Below, piece after piece: positions 1-7,624 of a stretch of DNA of 64,000 nucleotides. The stretch's first letter is position 1, and every line of letters begins with the position of its first letter. This DNA comes from Pseudomonas gingeri (GTDB lineage Bacteria; Pseudomonadota; Gammaproteobacteria; Pseudomonadales; Pseudomonadaceae): assembly GCF_013385635.1 (NCBI RefSeq), contig NZ_JACAPR010000026.1:62001-126000 (forward strand), in the 5' to 3' direction. Position numbers and translations under genes: made by a program. Under the pieces are notes generated by a model. The model made no database searches, was not told the DNA's origin, and saw only the letters and a list, made by a program, of their open reading frames with translations.

Positions 1-531
1 CCTCCGGTGTTCGATTGTGAGCTGATCCATCAGGCGCTGGTGATAGGTGAGCCGCGCTTCGGTGGCAGACCAGGGGCGGATGGTTTCAACCATGGGCTCA
101 ATGTCAACCAGACAATCCCAGGTGGCCGGGTCCGGTGGCATCAGATCGCGGCGTTCGGTCGCCAGGGCAATGAGATCCGCCTTATGGACGTCGGCCGACA
201 GTTCGCTATCGATGTCGAAACGGGCGCAGATGCATTGCCAGATCCAGTCTTCGACGTCCTGGTAGGCGTGCATCCATTGCTTGAGGGGGCGCACCATGTC
301 CCCGATGTATGCCTTGGTTGCGTCATGGAGTAGGGCGGCCAACTTGTGTTGCTCGGGCACCAGCTCGGCGACGATGCAGCTATGTTGGGCGACGCTATAG
401 AACTCGCGGGTGTGTCCGTTGAAGCGGCACAGATGTGCGAGCGCGTGGGAGATATCCCTTGGATCAACGAGAGCGACGTCTGGCTGATAGAGGTCGAAGC
501 GTTTGCCGGTTACGGTAAGGATCTGGCTCAT
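1..531 (-). CDS. HD-domain phosphohydrolase (phage YfbR-like), partial at 3' end
   Basis: The frame stays open for 177 codons from the ATG at 531 to the window edge, so the C-terminus is missing. The translation starts MSQILTVTGKRFDLYQP and has the HD-domain layout: an early His in YSVAQHS, the paired LLHDATKAY about 30 residues later, and further acidic residues. This resembles the YfbR-type 5'-nucleotidase/HD hydrolases that phages carry near nucleotide-metabolism and early genes. The start overlaps the stop of the upstream small gene by ATGA, so the two are translationally coupled. It is the last visible gene of the leftward operon. The substrate is not shown; a nucleotide is inferred. Confidence 0.7.
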   Translation of the reverse strand, partial: MSQILTVTGKRFDLYQPDVALVDPRDISHALAHLCRFNGHTREFYSVAQHSCIVAELVPEQHKLAALLHDATKAYIGDMVRPLKQWMHAYQDVEDWIWQCICARFDIDSELSADVHKADLIALATERRDLMPPDPATWDCLVDIEPMVETIRPWSATEARLTYHQRLMDQLTIEHRR

Positions 532-752
532 CACGCGGCCTCCTTGACCAGGTCGGCCAGCAGCAGGGCGTTGGTGGTGTCCTTGTGCAGTTTGCGCAGG
601 GCCTCGTAGCCGATCAGAGCCTTCAACTGGCGGTCGAACTCTTTGCGGTAGCGAGTCAGGGCGCTGAGTTCAGCGGTGGCTTTTGCGTGTTGCTGTTGCA
701 GCTCGCCAGCGGCCTGGGGGGTGAGGCGCAGCAGTGGGGTGGGCCGCTTCAT
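531..752 (-). CDS. Small phage protein of unknown function
   Basis: This encodes 73 residues starting MKRPTPLLRLTPQAAGE and rich in Ala, Leu and Lys, with a predicted helical centre (residues 15-60, possible coiled coil). I do not recognise a family. The ATG at 752 overlaps the end of the upstream membrane-anchored gene (stop at 749-751), and its own stop overlaps the next start by ATGA. It is therefore an integral part of the leftward operon. Its position between a membrane-anchored protein and an HD hydrolase does not define a role. Confidence 0.6.
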   Translation of the reverse strand: MKRPTPLLRLTPQAAGELQQQHAKATAELSALTRYRKEFDRQLKALIGYEALRKLHKDTTNALLLADLVKEAA

Positions 753-1183
753 GCTGCTGTCTCCTGGTCGGTCTGCTCCAGAAGGGCCGCAAGCTCCAAG
801 GCTTTGGTGCGCAGCAGGTGAGTGCGTATCTCGTGGTCTTGCGACTTCAGGGCTTTGAATGTCTCGGCCGCTAGCTTCAGCTGCTGTGCGATAGCCAGTA
901 AGGTGGCGCGGTCTTTGTCACCCAGTTTCGAAGCTGCGAGTGCGCGTTCGTAATGGGTGTACAACCGCTGGTAGTCCGCTCTGGCCTGGTCGCGTAGTAA
1001 CTTCAGGTCACGGATCATCCCCGACGTGTCAGACCGTTGAATGGCTCTACCTTCCTCGATGCCTTCGATCTGGCCTTTGGCGCGGCCGTCGAGCAGGCCG
1101 CTCCGATAGCCGGCGTAGTAGGTCAGACCGATGAACAGAATGGCGATGATCAGTGCGCAGATCTGTGTGGTTGTCAATGTCAT
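749..1183 (-). CDS. Membrane-anchored coiled-coil phage protein, unknown function
   Basis: The product has 144 residues. Residues 7-27 (QICALIIAILFIGLTYYAGY) form one hydrophobic N-terminal segment, followed by a long charged helical region from about 50 to the end (QARADYQRLYTHYERAL and so on). This suggests a membrane-tethered cytoplasmic or periplasmic coiled coil. The start is the ATG at 1183 with AGGAG nine bases upstream. It belongs to the leftward prophage operon downstream of the prtN homologue. No catalytic motif is visible and I do not recognise a family. Confidence 0.65.
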   Translation of the reverse strand: MTLTTTQICALIIAILFIGLTYYAGYRSGLLDGRAKGQIEGIEEGRAIQRSDTSGMIRDLKLLRDQARADYQRLYTHYERALAASKLGDKDRATLLAIAQQLKLAAETFKALKSQDHEIRTHLLRTKALELAALLEQTDQETAA

Positions 1184-1229
1184 GTGGTGTGCTCCTAGTG
1201 GATTGATGGCTGGTGGTGTCAGCCGTTGA

Positions 1230-1556
1230 TTACTGGTCTTGCTCGGGTGATTCGGTCTGCAGCTTTGCGTGATGCTCGTCAGCTCTGTAGGCGCAGATGT
1301 CGATCAGAGCTGCGACATGTTTGATGTGCACGAACTTCGGCGCCTTGCGGCTGTTGTCCAGGGTGGTAACTGGCAGTTGAATGCGGCCGTTCTGGATCTC
1401 GGTGGCGAAGGTCTGCTCGTTGAGGTTGCGGAAGTACTGCACGCGTAGCTTTTCCAGCGGGATCAGCACGTCGCCGAAGGTGCGGTAGAGCAGTTCGACG
1501 GTCGCCGTCTCGGGTGCGGGCATCAGCCGGAGTGGGGATTGGTTGGTGTCCTTCAT
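1230..1556 (-). CDS. prtN: Pyocin activator PrtN-family protein
   Basis: This DNA-binding activator family is known from pyocin clusters, where PrtN turns on the late and lysis genes and is repressed by PrtR. The 108-residue product shows the family pattern: TATVELLYRTFGDVLIPLE, then a Y-F-x-N-L-N segment, LPVTTLDNSRKAPKFVH and IKHVAALID. I place the start at the ATG at 1556 because it overlaps the stop of the upstream 53-codon gene (ATGA) and has AGGAAG upstream; the in-frame TTG at 1589 would add 11 residues. In this prophage it could activate late genes after repressor cleavage. The operon promoter upstream of 2830 carries the prophage operator. Confidence 0.72.
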   Translation of the reverse strand: MKDTNQSPLRLMPAPETATVELLYRTFGDVLIPLEKLRVQYFRNLNEQTFATEIQNGRIQLPVTTLDNSRKAPKFVHIKHVAALIDICAYRADEHHAKLQTESPEQDQ

Positions 1557-1714
1557 GTGCTGTTCTGCTTCCTTTTTGGGTGGTTCCAATAGTTCAGGCA
1601 GTGGCGTTTGGTCAGCTCGCGCAGATGTTCCGGCACCTCAAGCAGCGCTGCGTTGCGCTGCTCGCGTGTCGGAAGGGCTACGATCTGGCGGGCATACTCC
1701 CTAGGCCACGTCAC
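1553..1714 (-). CDS. Small phage protein with ALPTREQR motif
   Basis: This is a 53-residue ORF starting at GTG 1714 and ending at TGA 1553-1555. The sequence includes REYARQIVALPTREQRNAAL and continues LEVPEHLRELTKRHC, a motif I recall from short proteins and protein C-termini in Pseudomonas prophages. The start overlaps the 3' end of the upstream KilAC-like gene by 14 bases, and the stop overlaps the prtN start. This tight packing supports a real gene. There is no strong ribosome-binding site, so reinitiation from the upstream gene is likely. The function is unknown. Confidence 0.55.
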   Translation of the reverse strand: MTWPREYARQIVALPTREQRNAALLEVPEHLRELTKRHCLNYWNHPKRKQNST

Positions 1715-1985
1715 GACGGTCTGCCGGGATGGCAGGGAGTTCGAGGCTCAGTTGCTTTGCCAGCCACGGAATGCCGGCTTGCCGCACTCGGGTTGACTGG
1801 CAGTACTGCGTGCCGAATTCATGGTGGAACCAACTGCCGTCTTTGATCCGCAGGTATTCGCGGTCGCGGACAGGGAAGGCCGGCAGGTTCTGCTCGTTCA
1901 GCAGGCCTTTCTCGCGCATCAACGCGATCAGTTTTGGCCGGGTTGTGCCGAAGTACTTGGCGGTTTTTTGGAGGTCGCGGTCCAT
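1701..1985 (-). CDS. KilAC-like antirepressor C-terminal domain protein
   Basis: The product has 94 residues. The N-terminal half (MDRDLQKTAKYFGTTRPKLI, then MREKGLL) resembles the winged-helix start of the KilAC domain found at the C-terminus of phage antirepressors. The second half has the familiar YLRIKDGSWF, then TRVRQAGIPWL pattern. Stand-alone KilAC proteins are common in Pseudomonas prophages and are presumed to bind DNA or modulate the lysis-lysogeny switch. The start at ATG 1985 is preceded by an AGGAGG at good spacing. The lack of an N-terminal Ant/BRO domain means it is not a classical full-length antirepressor. Confidence 0.6.
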   Translation of the reverse strand: MDRDLQKTAKYFGTTRPKLIALMREKGLLNEQNLPAFPVRDREYLRIKDGSWFHHEFGTQYCQSTRVRQAGIPWLAKQLSLELPAIPADRRDVA

Positions 1986-1994
1986 GTCTGCCTC

Positions 1995-2576
1995 CTATGC
2001 CGCGTGCGCAGCCGGCGTTGCGGCGGCGGCAAGGTGGTTGAGCGACTCGATGACCCGCTTGTACATGTCGACATCGGTGCCGCAGACCGTGAAGCACTTG
2101 GTGCGCGGGCGTGAGTTGCCGATGCTCATGATGGTGGTGATGCCGGTCCGGGTCTGGTTGCGGTGCACGGCGATGTTGATCGGCAGCTCAAACCCGAGAT
2201 TGAGGCTTGCCGATCCGCCGCGGCTGACCAGTTCGAATACCTGCTGCTTGTGTTCGATCTCGAAGGTGCCGTAGTCGCGCTCGGCGTGCGGCAGCTCAGT
2301 TGAGGTGTCCGGGTCGATGGGACCGTTTACGATCTCTTCAATGAAGTCTGCCAGCTTGAGGTGGATCTTCGGGCTGTTGGGCAGGGTCAGCGTGTGGTGT
2401 TCGCTGCCGAGCAAGATGCCGAAGGTGGTATCGGCCTGGTTGTGCTCAACGGCCAGCCGGAAAGATACGACCTGGCGTTGCGGTGCGGCCCGCAGCGTGT
2501 GAGTGAAGGTCTCGGTCAGGCTTGCCTGCGCTTGGAGAAGGCTTAGCGTGCGGTTGTCCAGTTTGAATTTTTTCAT
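1995..2576 (-). CDS. Phage protein of unknown function (193 aa)
   Basis: This encodes a soluble, mainly beta-rich protein without signal peptide or membrane segment. It starts MKKFKLDNRTLSLLQAQASL and ends in an Ala-rich tail. There is no recognisable catalytic motif. The start overlaps the stop of the upstream 85-residue gene (ATGA at 2573-2576), and the stop is ten bases before the KilAC-like gene. It is therefore the second gene of the repressed leftward operon. A role in early takeover or single-strand DNA handling could be imagined from position, but nothing in the sequence shows it. Confidence 0.6.
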   Translation of the reverse strand: MKKFKLDNRTLSLLQAQASLTETFTHTLRAAPQRQVVSFRLAVEHNQADTTFGILLGSEHHTLTLPNSPKIHLKLADFIEEIVNGPIDPDTSTELPHAERDYGTFEIEHKQQVFELVSRGGSASLNLGFELPINIAVHRNQTRTGITTIMSIGNSRPRTKCFTVCGTDVDMYKRVIESLNHLAAAATPAAHAA

Positions 2577-2830
2577 GCTGCCCGGCCCCCGTCGTTGGGG
2601 TCGAACGGAGCCGGAGTTTGGCGGGTCTGCTGTTTCGGTTTGGTGGCGATGTATGCGCAGCCGGATTCACGCGCTAGGCGGCGAATCTCGAAGATGCGGT
2701 AGATGTCTGCAACGGCCGGGTGGGCGTGTAGGGTTGCAACTGTGCTGCCGTCGCAGTTGGGTTTTACTGTCCGGCGATTTGCGGCAGTGGATACGGCCGG
2801 ATGAATGTGGAGTATTGCTGTGGGGTGCAT
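2573..2830 (-). CDS. Small phage protein, first gene of leftward operon
   Basis: This encodes 85 residues from the ATG at 2830 (MHPTAILHIHPAVSTAANRR), rich in His, Ala, Pro and Thr. An in-frame start at 2866 exists but would put the start within a few bases of the promoter -10 at 2866-2871. It ends with an ATGA overlap with the next gene. The family is not recognised. The central part (VADIYRIFEIRRLARESGCAY) looks like a short helical segment. It is the promoter-proximal gene of the operon that includes prtN. Confidence 0.55.
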   Translation of the reverse strand: MHPTAILHIHPAVSTAANRRTVKPNCDGSTVATLHAHPAVADIYRIFEIRRLARESGCAYIATKPKQQTRQTPAPFDPNDGGRAA

Positions 2831-2865
2831 GGTGTTGCCTCGCTCTGTGGTGGAAGAGTGAGGCA

Positions 2866-2894
2866 AATATCACGCATCGTGCTTTTTGTGTCAA
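2866..2894 (-). promoter_or_regulatory. Promoter of leftward (prtN) operon with embedded repressor operator
   Basis: On the minus strand a perfect TTGACA (-35, 2889-2894) lies 17 bases from GATATT (-10, 2866-2871). Inside the spacer, 2871-2881 reads CACGCATCGTG, a perfect inverted repeat CACG-N3-CGTG. The same palindrome sits in the same place of the Cro-side promoter. Binding of the prophage repressor here would block RNA polymerase at the operon that contains prtN. The match to promoter consensus is seen directly; the repressor assignment is inference. Confidence 0.7.
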
Positions 2895-2906
2895 TTCAAT
2901 CTGTGA

Positions 2907-3656
2907 TTATTTGTCCTGTGATAAATGGAGGAACCGTGATGATTTCAGGATTCCACCGACGAGGTGAATTTTTTCTACCTCGGTTTCGGCCAGATGGATG
3001 GGGGCATGCTCTGCGTTTACGCTGTCGAGTCGATACATCCCGTCCCTCAGATATATGAATTCTTTGATCATGGCTCTGCCGTCAGTGGTGCGCACCATGA
3101 CCTCGTCACCGCTGTAGAACGCTTTGTTGGGCTCTACAAGCACGAATTCACCGTTCTTGATTCTAGGGAGCATGCTGTCCCCAAGCACCCTAAGCCCGTA
3201 GGCATCAGGATCATCGCTGTGAATGTTTAAGTAGCCGTCACCATGGCCCTGGGGGAAGTCTAGTGGCTCGAAGAAACCTAGATTTCCCAGTTGTGCATTG
3301 CCTACCACAGGAACAGCTCCTTCTTTTGCCCAGCCCACATTACTAGATATCGGCTGACCTCTGTCCCGTGACCGCCCGTACTCGGCGTTAGCTCGATCCT
3401 CCGAACGTACCCGCCCCTGTACTGCCTCCGGCAGGGTATGAATTTCTGATCGGTCTTTTCCTGCAACTAGATCGGGAAGGCTGACGCCCAGGGCGTGAGC
3501 GATCTTCTCCATATCACCTAGGTTTGGCTGCCGGGTTCCTTTCTCATAGTTCCCAATGCGTGACTGGGATTCCCAGCCGCATTTCATCGCAAGAGCCTGC
3601 TGGCTCATGCCCAGGGCCTTTCTGAGTTGTTTGATGCGTATGCCGAGTGTGTTCAT
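2907..3656 (-). CDS. Prophage repressor, HTH-XRE plus S24 LexA-like peptidase (PrtR/CI type)
   Basis: Residues 4-60 form an XRE helix-turn-helix (MSQQALAMKCGWESQSRIGN). Residues from about 115 form a LexA/CI-type S24 domain with the catalytic Ser in LRVLGDSMLP and the Lys in GRAMIKEF. Such repressors keep the lysogenic state and self-cleave when RecA is activated by DNA damage. The linker (VPVVGNAQLGNLGFF) lacks an obvious Ala-Gly or Cys-Gly scissile pair, so autocleavage may use another dipeptide. The gene is divergent from the Cro-like gene across a 100-bp operator region. The length of 249 residues is normal for the family. Confidence 0.88.
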   Translation of the reverse strand: MNTLGIRIKQLRKALGMSQQALAMKCGWESQSRIGNYEKGTRQPNLGDMEKIAHALGVSLPDLVAGKDRSEIHTLPEAVQGRVRSEDRANAEYGRSRDRGQPISSNVGWAKEGAVPVVGNAQLGNLGFFEPLDFPQGHGDGYLNIHSDDPDAYGLRVLGDSMLPRIKNGEFVLVEPNKAFYSGDEVMVRTTDGRAMIKEFIYLRDGMYRLDSVNAEHAPIHLAETEVEKIHLVGGILKSSRFLHLSQDK

Positions 3657-3669
3657 GTGCTTTTTTTAC

Positions 3670-3732
3670 CACGATATGAAATAAAAAAATCTCACCTTTC
3701 GTGTTGAAAAGTTCACGATCCGTGTTTATTAT
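3670..3732 (+). promoter_or_regulatory. Divergent operator region and Cro-side promoter
   Basis: A TTGAAA (-35, 3704-3709) lies 17 bases from TATTAT (-10, 3727-3732). The spacer holds the perfect palindrome CACGATCCGTG (3714-3724). A second, one-mismatch copy CACCTTTCGTG lies at 3693-3703, and a half-site CACG begins at 3670. Centres are about 21-23 bp apart, close to two helical turns, as expected for cooperative repressor dimers. The architecture is the same as at 2866-2894. The outer copies lie where the repressor gene's own promoter should be, which suggests autoregulation. Confidence 0.72.
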
Positions 3733-3756
3733 TGCCGTGCAATTTGGAGCTAAGTC

Positions 3757-3981
3757 ATGAATAGCATTGCTGAATACAGAGAGAAATTTGGTATCAAGCA
3801 GCGCACTCTTGTCGCTGCGCTGGGTTGGACCCAGACAAGGCTCAGTAACTACGAGTCGGGACGCAGGACGGCAGGGCTCGCTGAATGCCGTGCAATTGTG
3901 ATGGCCTTCAATCAGTTGGGAACCAAGTGCACTCTGGACGACGTGTTCCCGCCTGATCCACCGACCGCTCAGGCTTCGTAG
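3757..3981 (+). CDS. Cro-like HTH transcriptional regulator
   Basis: The product has 74 residues with an XRE helix-turn-helix covering most of it: FGIKQRTLVAALGWTQTRLS, then NYESGRRTAG. It is divergent from the S24 repressor and is the first rightward gene, the usual place for a Cro protein that favours lytic development. GGAG lies upstream of the ATG at 3757 (GGAGCTAAGTC). The C-terminus (DDVFPPDPPTAQAS) is short and acidic. The family assignment is firm at the fold level; the Cro role is inferred from position. Confidence 0.8.
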   Translation: MNSIAEYREKFGIKQRTLVAALGWTQTRLSNYESGRRTAGLAECRAIVMAFNQLGTKCTLDDVFPPDPPTAQAS

Positions 3982-4324
3982 AAAGCCGCCGTACTTAGAA
4001 AAAAGGCGACCCAAGGGTCGCCCAGTTTCCCCCGACCCGCGCCACCACAGCGAGGTTGGGCCGCGATGAAGGTCGGTGTGCACACCACATGCAAAAACCG
4101 CCGATCTTTACCGCGTATTTCAAGGCACGGATGCCTTGGGTTGCTGCCTCTCCACCACAGATTGGCAGCTGTTGCGCCAGGGGTGAGCGACGGATCGCTT
4201 GCCTCGGCACGGTGCCGGTTTCGATCTTGCGGATCTGACCGGCGTTTGGGCCCATACAAGCCACGCGACAAATGTATCACCACTACATGTCGCGCGGCAC
4301 TGGCAACTTACAAGGATTAATGCC
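3982..4324. other. Gap between cro-like and CII-like genes; possible ash-like reverse-strand ORF
   Basis: No rightward gene fits here. On the minus strand an ORF of up to 89 codons (4264-3995) ends in a pattern with RPSSRPNLAVVARVGGNWA and SPFF. This resembles small reading frames that recur in Pseudomonas prophages and are sometimes annotated as Ash-like or as parts of structured RNA elements. Codon quality is poor and no clear ribosome-binding site is visible. A minus-strand terminator lies at its end. I treat it as a possible small RNA or doubtful protein. Confidence 0.35.
3998..4022 (-). terminator. Rho-independent terminator (minus strand)
   Basis: Read on the minus strand, GGCGACCC-TT-GGGTCGCC forms an 8-bp perfect stem directly followed by six T residues (plus strand AAAAAAGGCGACC). 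It would end transcripts running leftward through the 4020-4260 element before they meet the cro-like gene from the opposite side. Its presence supports transcription of that element. Confidence 0.65.
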
Positions 4325-4843
4325 ATGAGCCGTATTGCTCTGCACAGCGTTGATCGAGCCAAGCGGGAAGTCCTGCCGCTCGACCTCGCGCTTTACCATG
4401 CTGTCCGCGACTACCCGGGCGGCGCCGCTGCAATCGCCGCAACCACCGGCCGCAACGCGACCACCCTCCAGCACAAGCTGTCCCCGACGCACCCGAGCCA
4501 CTCCGTCAACATTCAGGAGTTCGGCGAGATCCTCGAGCTGACTAAGGACCGCCGCATCCTCGACGCAGTGCATGCCCTGGTCGGTGACACCATGTGGCAG
4601 GACCTGTCCGACACGTATACCGGTGATATGCCGGAGACGCTTACCACCGGCATTGCTGCCTACTTCCGCCAGGTCGCCGACTTGGCCGAAACCTGGGCTA
4701 AGAGTATCGGTGATGGTGTGGTGTGTGATCAGGAGCTCGCGCAGATCCGCCTGCAAGTGTTTCGCGGCATTCAGGGGCTGCTCGGGTTGTACAACCGCGC
4801 CTCATACGTGAACCAGACCACGCGAGGTGCCGAACGTGGCTGA
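4325..4843 (+). CDS. Phage regulatory CII-family protein (Phage_CP76)
   Basis: The product has 172 residues starting MSRIALHSVDRAKREVLPLD, with AVRDYPGGAAAIAATTGRNA and LQHKLSP. This is the signature of the CII-like Phage_CP76 family in temperate phages of gamma-proteobacteria. Such proteins activate lysogeny promoters or early genes. The start is the ATG at 4325 with AAGGA upstream; an in-frame extension to 4199 has no support. The gene follows the Cro-like gene and precedes replication genes, the usual position. The stop overlaps the next gene by eight bases. Confidence 0.8.
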   Translation: MSRIALHSVDRAKREVLPLDLALYHAVRDYPGGAAAIAATTGRNATTLQHKLSPTHPSHSVNIQEFGEILELTKDRRILDAVHALVGDTMWQDLSDTYTGDMPETLTTGIAAYFRQVADLAETWAKSIGDGVVCDQELAQIRLQVFRGIQGLLGLYNRASYVNQTTRGAERG

Positions 4844-5063
4844 TGCTGCTGATTTTGCGAATGATCTGGTGCAGGAGCGTATCGATCAGGCGCTGGCTGC
4901 GCGAAATGCAAACAAGCCCGTCGCGGTCGCTCATTCCTTCCTGTTCTGTGAATCCTGCGATGATCCGATCCCTCCTGCTCGCCGAGAGGCGATTCGTGGC
5001 TGCACTCAGTGCGTGACCTGCCAGACCTTCAACGAGATGTGGGAGGCCCGGTATGCTCGATGA
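4836..5063 (+). CDS. TraR/DksA-type C4 zinc-finger protein
   Basis: A 75-residue protein has an N-terminal helix (ADFANDLVQERIDQALA) and a zinc finger FCESCDDPIPPARREA, with the second Cys pair in CTQCVTC. This C-x2-C...C-x2-C arrangement and the PxxRR motif define the TraR/DksA family. Phage members are short and can modulate RNA polymerase without ppGpp. I choose GTG 4836, with GAGGT seven bases upstream and an overlap with the CII stop; GTG 4827 would add three residues. The 3' end overlaps the primase gene by 11 bases. Confidence 0.8.
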   Translation: MADAADFANDLVQERIDQALAARNANKPVAVAHSFLFCESCDDPIPPARREAIRGCTQCVTCQTFNEMWEARYAR

Positions 5064-7269
5064 GGTTCTGAATCAGTTCGCCGACTACGGTCTGGAGCCT
5101 GCGCAGCCTTTGGTGTTCGGCAAGCTGACCCGCTGCAAGACTGCCCAGGACAAGGGCACGGAAAAGAATGGCTGGTACGTGGTGCATGAGCACCGCACGG
5201 AAAAGGGCGATACGCTGATCTTCGGCAGTTTCGGTGACTGGCGTTCGGGTGAGTCGCAGAAGATCAAGGTTAAGGCCGGCAGGATGAGCGCCGAGGACCG
5301 AGAGGTCCTGCGGGCTCGTCAGGAGGAGGCCAAGCGTAAGGCCGCTGAGGTTGCTGCCAACGCGGCGCGCCGAGCTGCGAACCGGGCTTCCGGCATGTTC
5401 AAGCGCATGGCGGAGAAGGGGCGTAGCGCCTACCTCGATCGAAAGCAGATCGTTGGCTTCGGTGTTCGCTACGCGCCGCGATCTGGCGCGGTGCTTGTGC
5501 CGATGTGCAATGCCCGTGACCAGATCGTCGGGCTGCAGGTGATCTACCCGGAGAAACAGGAAAGCACCGGGCGGGATAAGTCCTACTGGCCTGCTGGCAT
5601 GTCGAAGGAGGGGGCTTTCCACCTCATCGGGCCGCACCCTGAGCCCGGCGAGCCGGTGCTGGTGTGTGAAGGCTATGCGACCGGCGCAAGCCTGCATATG
5701 GCGACCTCATTGGCGGTCGCCATTGCCTTTGATGCGGGCAACCTGATGGTGGTTTGTAAGGCCATGCGAGAGCGCTGGCCTGGCCGGCCGATCATTATTT
5801 GTCGGGATGACGACTGGAAGACCAAGCGCCCGAATGGCGAACCCTGGAACCCTGGCGAAGAGAAGGCCAACAACGCCGCAACGGTTGTCGGCGGCCAGGT
5901 GGTGGCACCAGTGTTCTCCGGCGATCGCGAGGACAAGTGGACCGACTTCAACGACCTGCATTGCGCTGAGGGATTGGACGCTGTTCGCCGCCAGGTGCTC
6001 GCGGTCGTTCGTCCACCTGCAGCGGGTGGCTGGAAAGACCAGTTGGCTCGGACCGAGAACGGCATGTTGATCGCTCACATGCAGAACGTCGAGTTGATCC
6101 TCGGCAACGACGAGCGTTGGGCCGGGGTGATCGGCTTCAGCTCGTTCAGTTCGAAAATCGTGAAGCTGCGGGTCGCCCCGTATGGCGGAGGGACCGGGGA
6201 CTGGGCTGACATCGACGACATGCTGGTGATGAAGTGGCTCGCCCAGCAGTACAACCTGCGCGTGAAGGCCAGCAACGTGATCGAGGCGGTCAGTGTTGTT
6301 GCCCATGACCACATGTTCCACCCTGTCCGCAACTATCTAAATAAGCTGGAGTGGGACCGCGTACCACGGCTTAGCACCTGGTTGACCGAGATCATGGGTG
6401 CGGGTCTGACGGATTACAACTCAAAGGTCGGCAAGCGCTGGATGATCGCAGCTGTTGGGCGTGTCATGAAGCCCGGTTGTAAAGCCGACTGCGTGATGAT
6501 CCTCGAGGGCGCGCAGGGCGCTGGTAAGTCGACAGCGATGTCTGTTCTTGGCGGGGAATGGTTCATGGATACCCCTTTCGCCTTGGGCGACAAGGATGCG
6601 TACCAAGCGATCCGGGGTAAGTGGATCGTTGAACTCGGCGAGCTGGACAGCTTCAACAAGGCCGAGTCCACAAAGGCCAAGCAGTTCTTCTCAGCTTCCA
6701 CCGACACATACCGCGAGAGTTACGGCCGCAGAACGATGGACGTGCCACGCCAGTGTGTTTTCGTGGGTACGACCAACCAAGACGAGTACCTCAAGGACGC
6801 CACCGGCAACCGGCGTTATTGGCCTGTTGCCTGTACCAAGGTCGATCTGGAGCAACTGCGGCAGATCCGCGATCAGCTGTGGGCCGAGGCGATGTATTGC
6901 TACTTGGCCGGGGATGTCTGGTGGGTAAACCGTGATGAGGCTCCGTTATTTGCCGAGGCCCAGGAGGAGCGATTCGTTGTCGACGAGTGGGAAGGCCCAA
7001 TCGTGAAGTGGCTGGAGGAGTCTCAGATCGGCGAGACGGCTTCCGGCACTGACATTCTCTCGGGCGCTCTGAAGCTGGATTATGGGCATTGGGGCAAGCC
7101 TGAACAGATGCGCGTAGGCGCGATCCTGCATCGACTCGGATGGCGCAAGGTTCGAATGCCTGCTCTACCAAAGACCGGCGTACGGCCATGGGCTTACAAG
7201 AAGCCGGCAGACTGGGGGCGCAGCTCGGCCCTGGTGGTCGAGCGCTTCGAGGAGCCTTGCTTTGATTAA
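5053..7269 (+). CDS. Phage primase-helicase: Toprim domain fused to VapE-like ATPase
   Basis: The product has 738 residues. The N-terminal part (about 1-190) includes a charged helical stretch. A Toprim fold follows with its glutamate in LVCEGYATGASLH (about residue 204) and IIICRDDD downstream. The C-terminal half is a VirE/VapE-type ATPase with Walker A GAQGAGKST (about 486), a Walker B-like WIVELGELD and TTNQDEYLKD plus GNRRYWP. Together they would make primers and unwind DNA for phage replication. This is the single large replication gene of the prophage; no separate helicase loader or initiator is seen. It overlaps both neighbours. Confidence 0.85.
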   Translation: MLDEVLNQFADYGLEPAQPLVFGKLTRCKTAQDKGTEKNGWYVVHEHRTEKGDTLIFGSFGDWRSGESQKIKVKAGRMSAEDREVLRARQEEAKRKAAEVAANAARRAANRASGMFKRMAEKGRSAYLDRKQIVGFGVRYAPRSGAVLVPMCNARDQIVGLQVIYPEKQESTGRDKSYWPAGMSKEGAFHLIGPHPEPGEPVLVCEGYATGASLHMATSLAVAIAFDAGNLMVVCKAMRERWPGRPIIICRDDDWKTKRPNGEPWNPGEEKANNAATVVGGQVVAPVFSGDREDKWTDFNDLHCAEGLDAVRRQVLAVVRPPAAGGWKDQLARTENGMLIAHMQNVELILGNDERWAGVIGFSSFSSKIVKLRVAPYGGGTGDWADIDDMLVMKWLAQQYNLRVKASNVIEAVSVVAHDHMFHPVRNYLNKLEWDRVPRLSTWLTEIMGAGLTDYNSKVGKRWMIAAVGRVMKPGCKADCVMILEGAQGAGKSTAMSVLGGEWFMDTPFALGDKDAYQAIRGKWIVELGELDSFNKAESTKAKQFFSASTDTYRESYGRRTMDVPRQCVFVGTTNQDEYLKDATGNRRYWPVACTKVDLEQLRQIRDQLWAEAMYCYLAGDVWWVNRDEAPLFAEAQEERFVVDEWEGPIVKWLEESQIGETASGTDILSGALKLDYGHWGKPEQMRVGAILHRLGWRKVRMPALPKTGVRPWAYKKPADWGRSSALVVERFEEPCFD

Positions 7270-7624
7270 GGAGATCGACGCTCTGCTTCGCACCTGGGCG
7301 CAGGAGCTGCACAGCGAGTTCAGCAAGGGCGGGCTGGCCGGGGGCAACATGGTCGCCATGATGATGGAGAGCAACGGGCAACTGATTCGTGGTCGGCGGG
7401 CAGCTCGGGCACCGTTGGAGGGCTCGTTGGATGTCGAGCTGATCGTGACCAAGCACTTGCCCTCGCATCTGGTGACTGTTGTCTACGAGCACTACTGCAA
7501 CTTCGAGGCAGACATGCGGCTTCGCTACGCCCATTGCGGCTGTGGCCGCGACACCTACTACGATCGCCTGCATGAGGCGCATCTACTCATCTGGATGAAA
7601 CTGCACGGGCGGGTGGCTGCTTGA
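7262..7624 (+). CDS. Putative Q-like late antitermination protein
   Basis: The product has 120 residues. The C-terminal part (VTKHLPSHLVTVVYEHYCNF and CGCGRDTYYDRLHEAHLLI) resembles the sigma-region-4-like HTH seen in Q-type antiterminators of Pseudomonas prophages. The start is TTG 7262, overlapping the stop of the primase gene, with GAGGAG at ideal distance. It is the last gene before a 500-bp non-coding stretch and the lysis/packaging genes, exactly where a Q gene and its target promoter usually lie. The sequence match is moderate, so the function is inferred mainly from position. Confidence 0.5.
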   Translation: MIKEIDALLRTWAQELHSEFSKGGLAGGNMVAMMMESNGQLIRGRRAARAPLEGSLDVELIVTKHLPSHLVTVVYEHYCNFEADMRLRYAHCGCGRDTYYDRLHEAHLLIWMKLHGRVAA

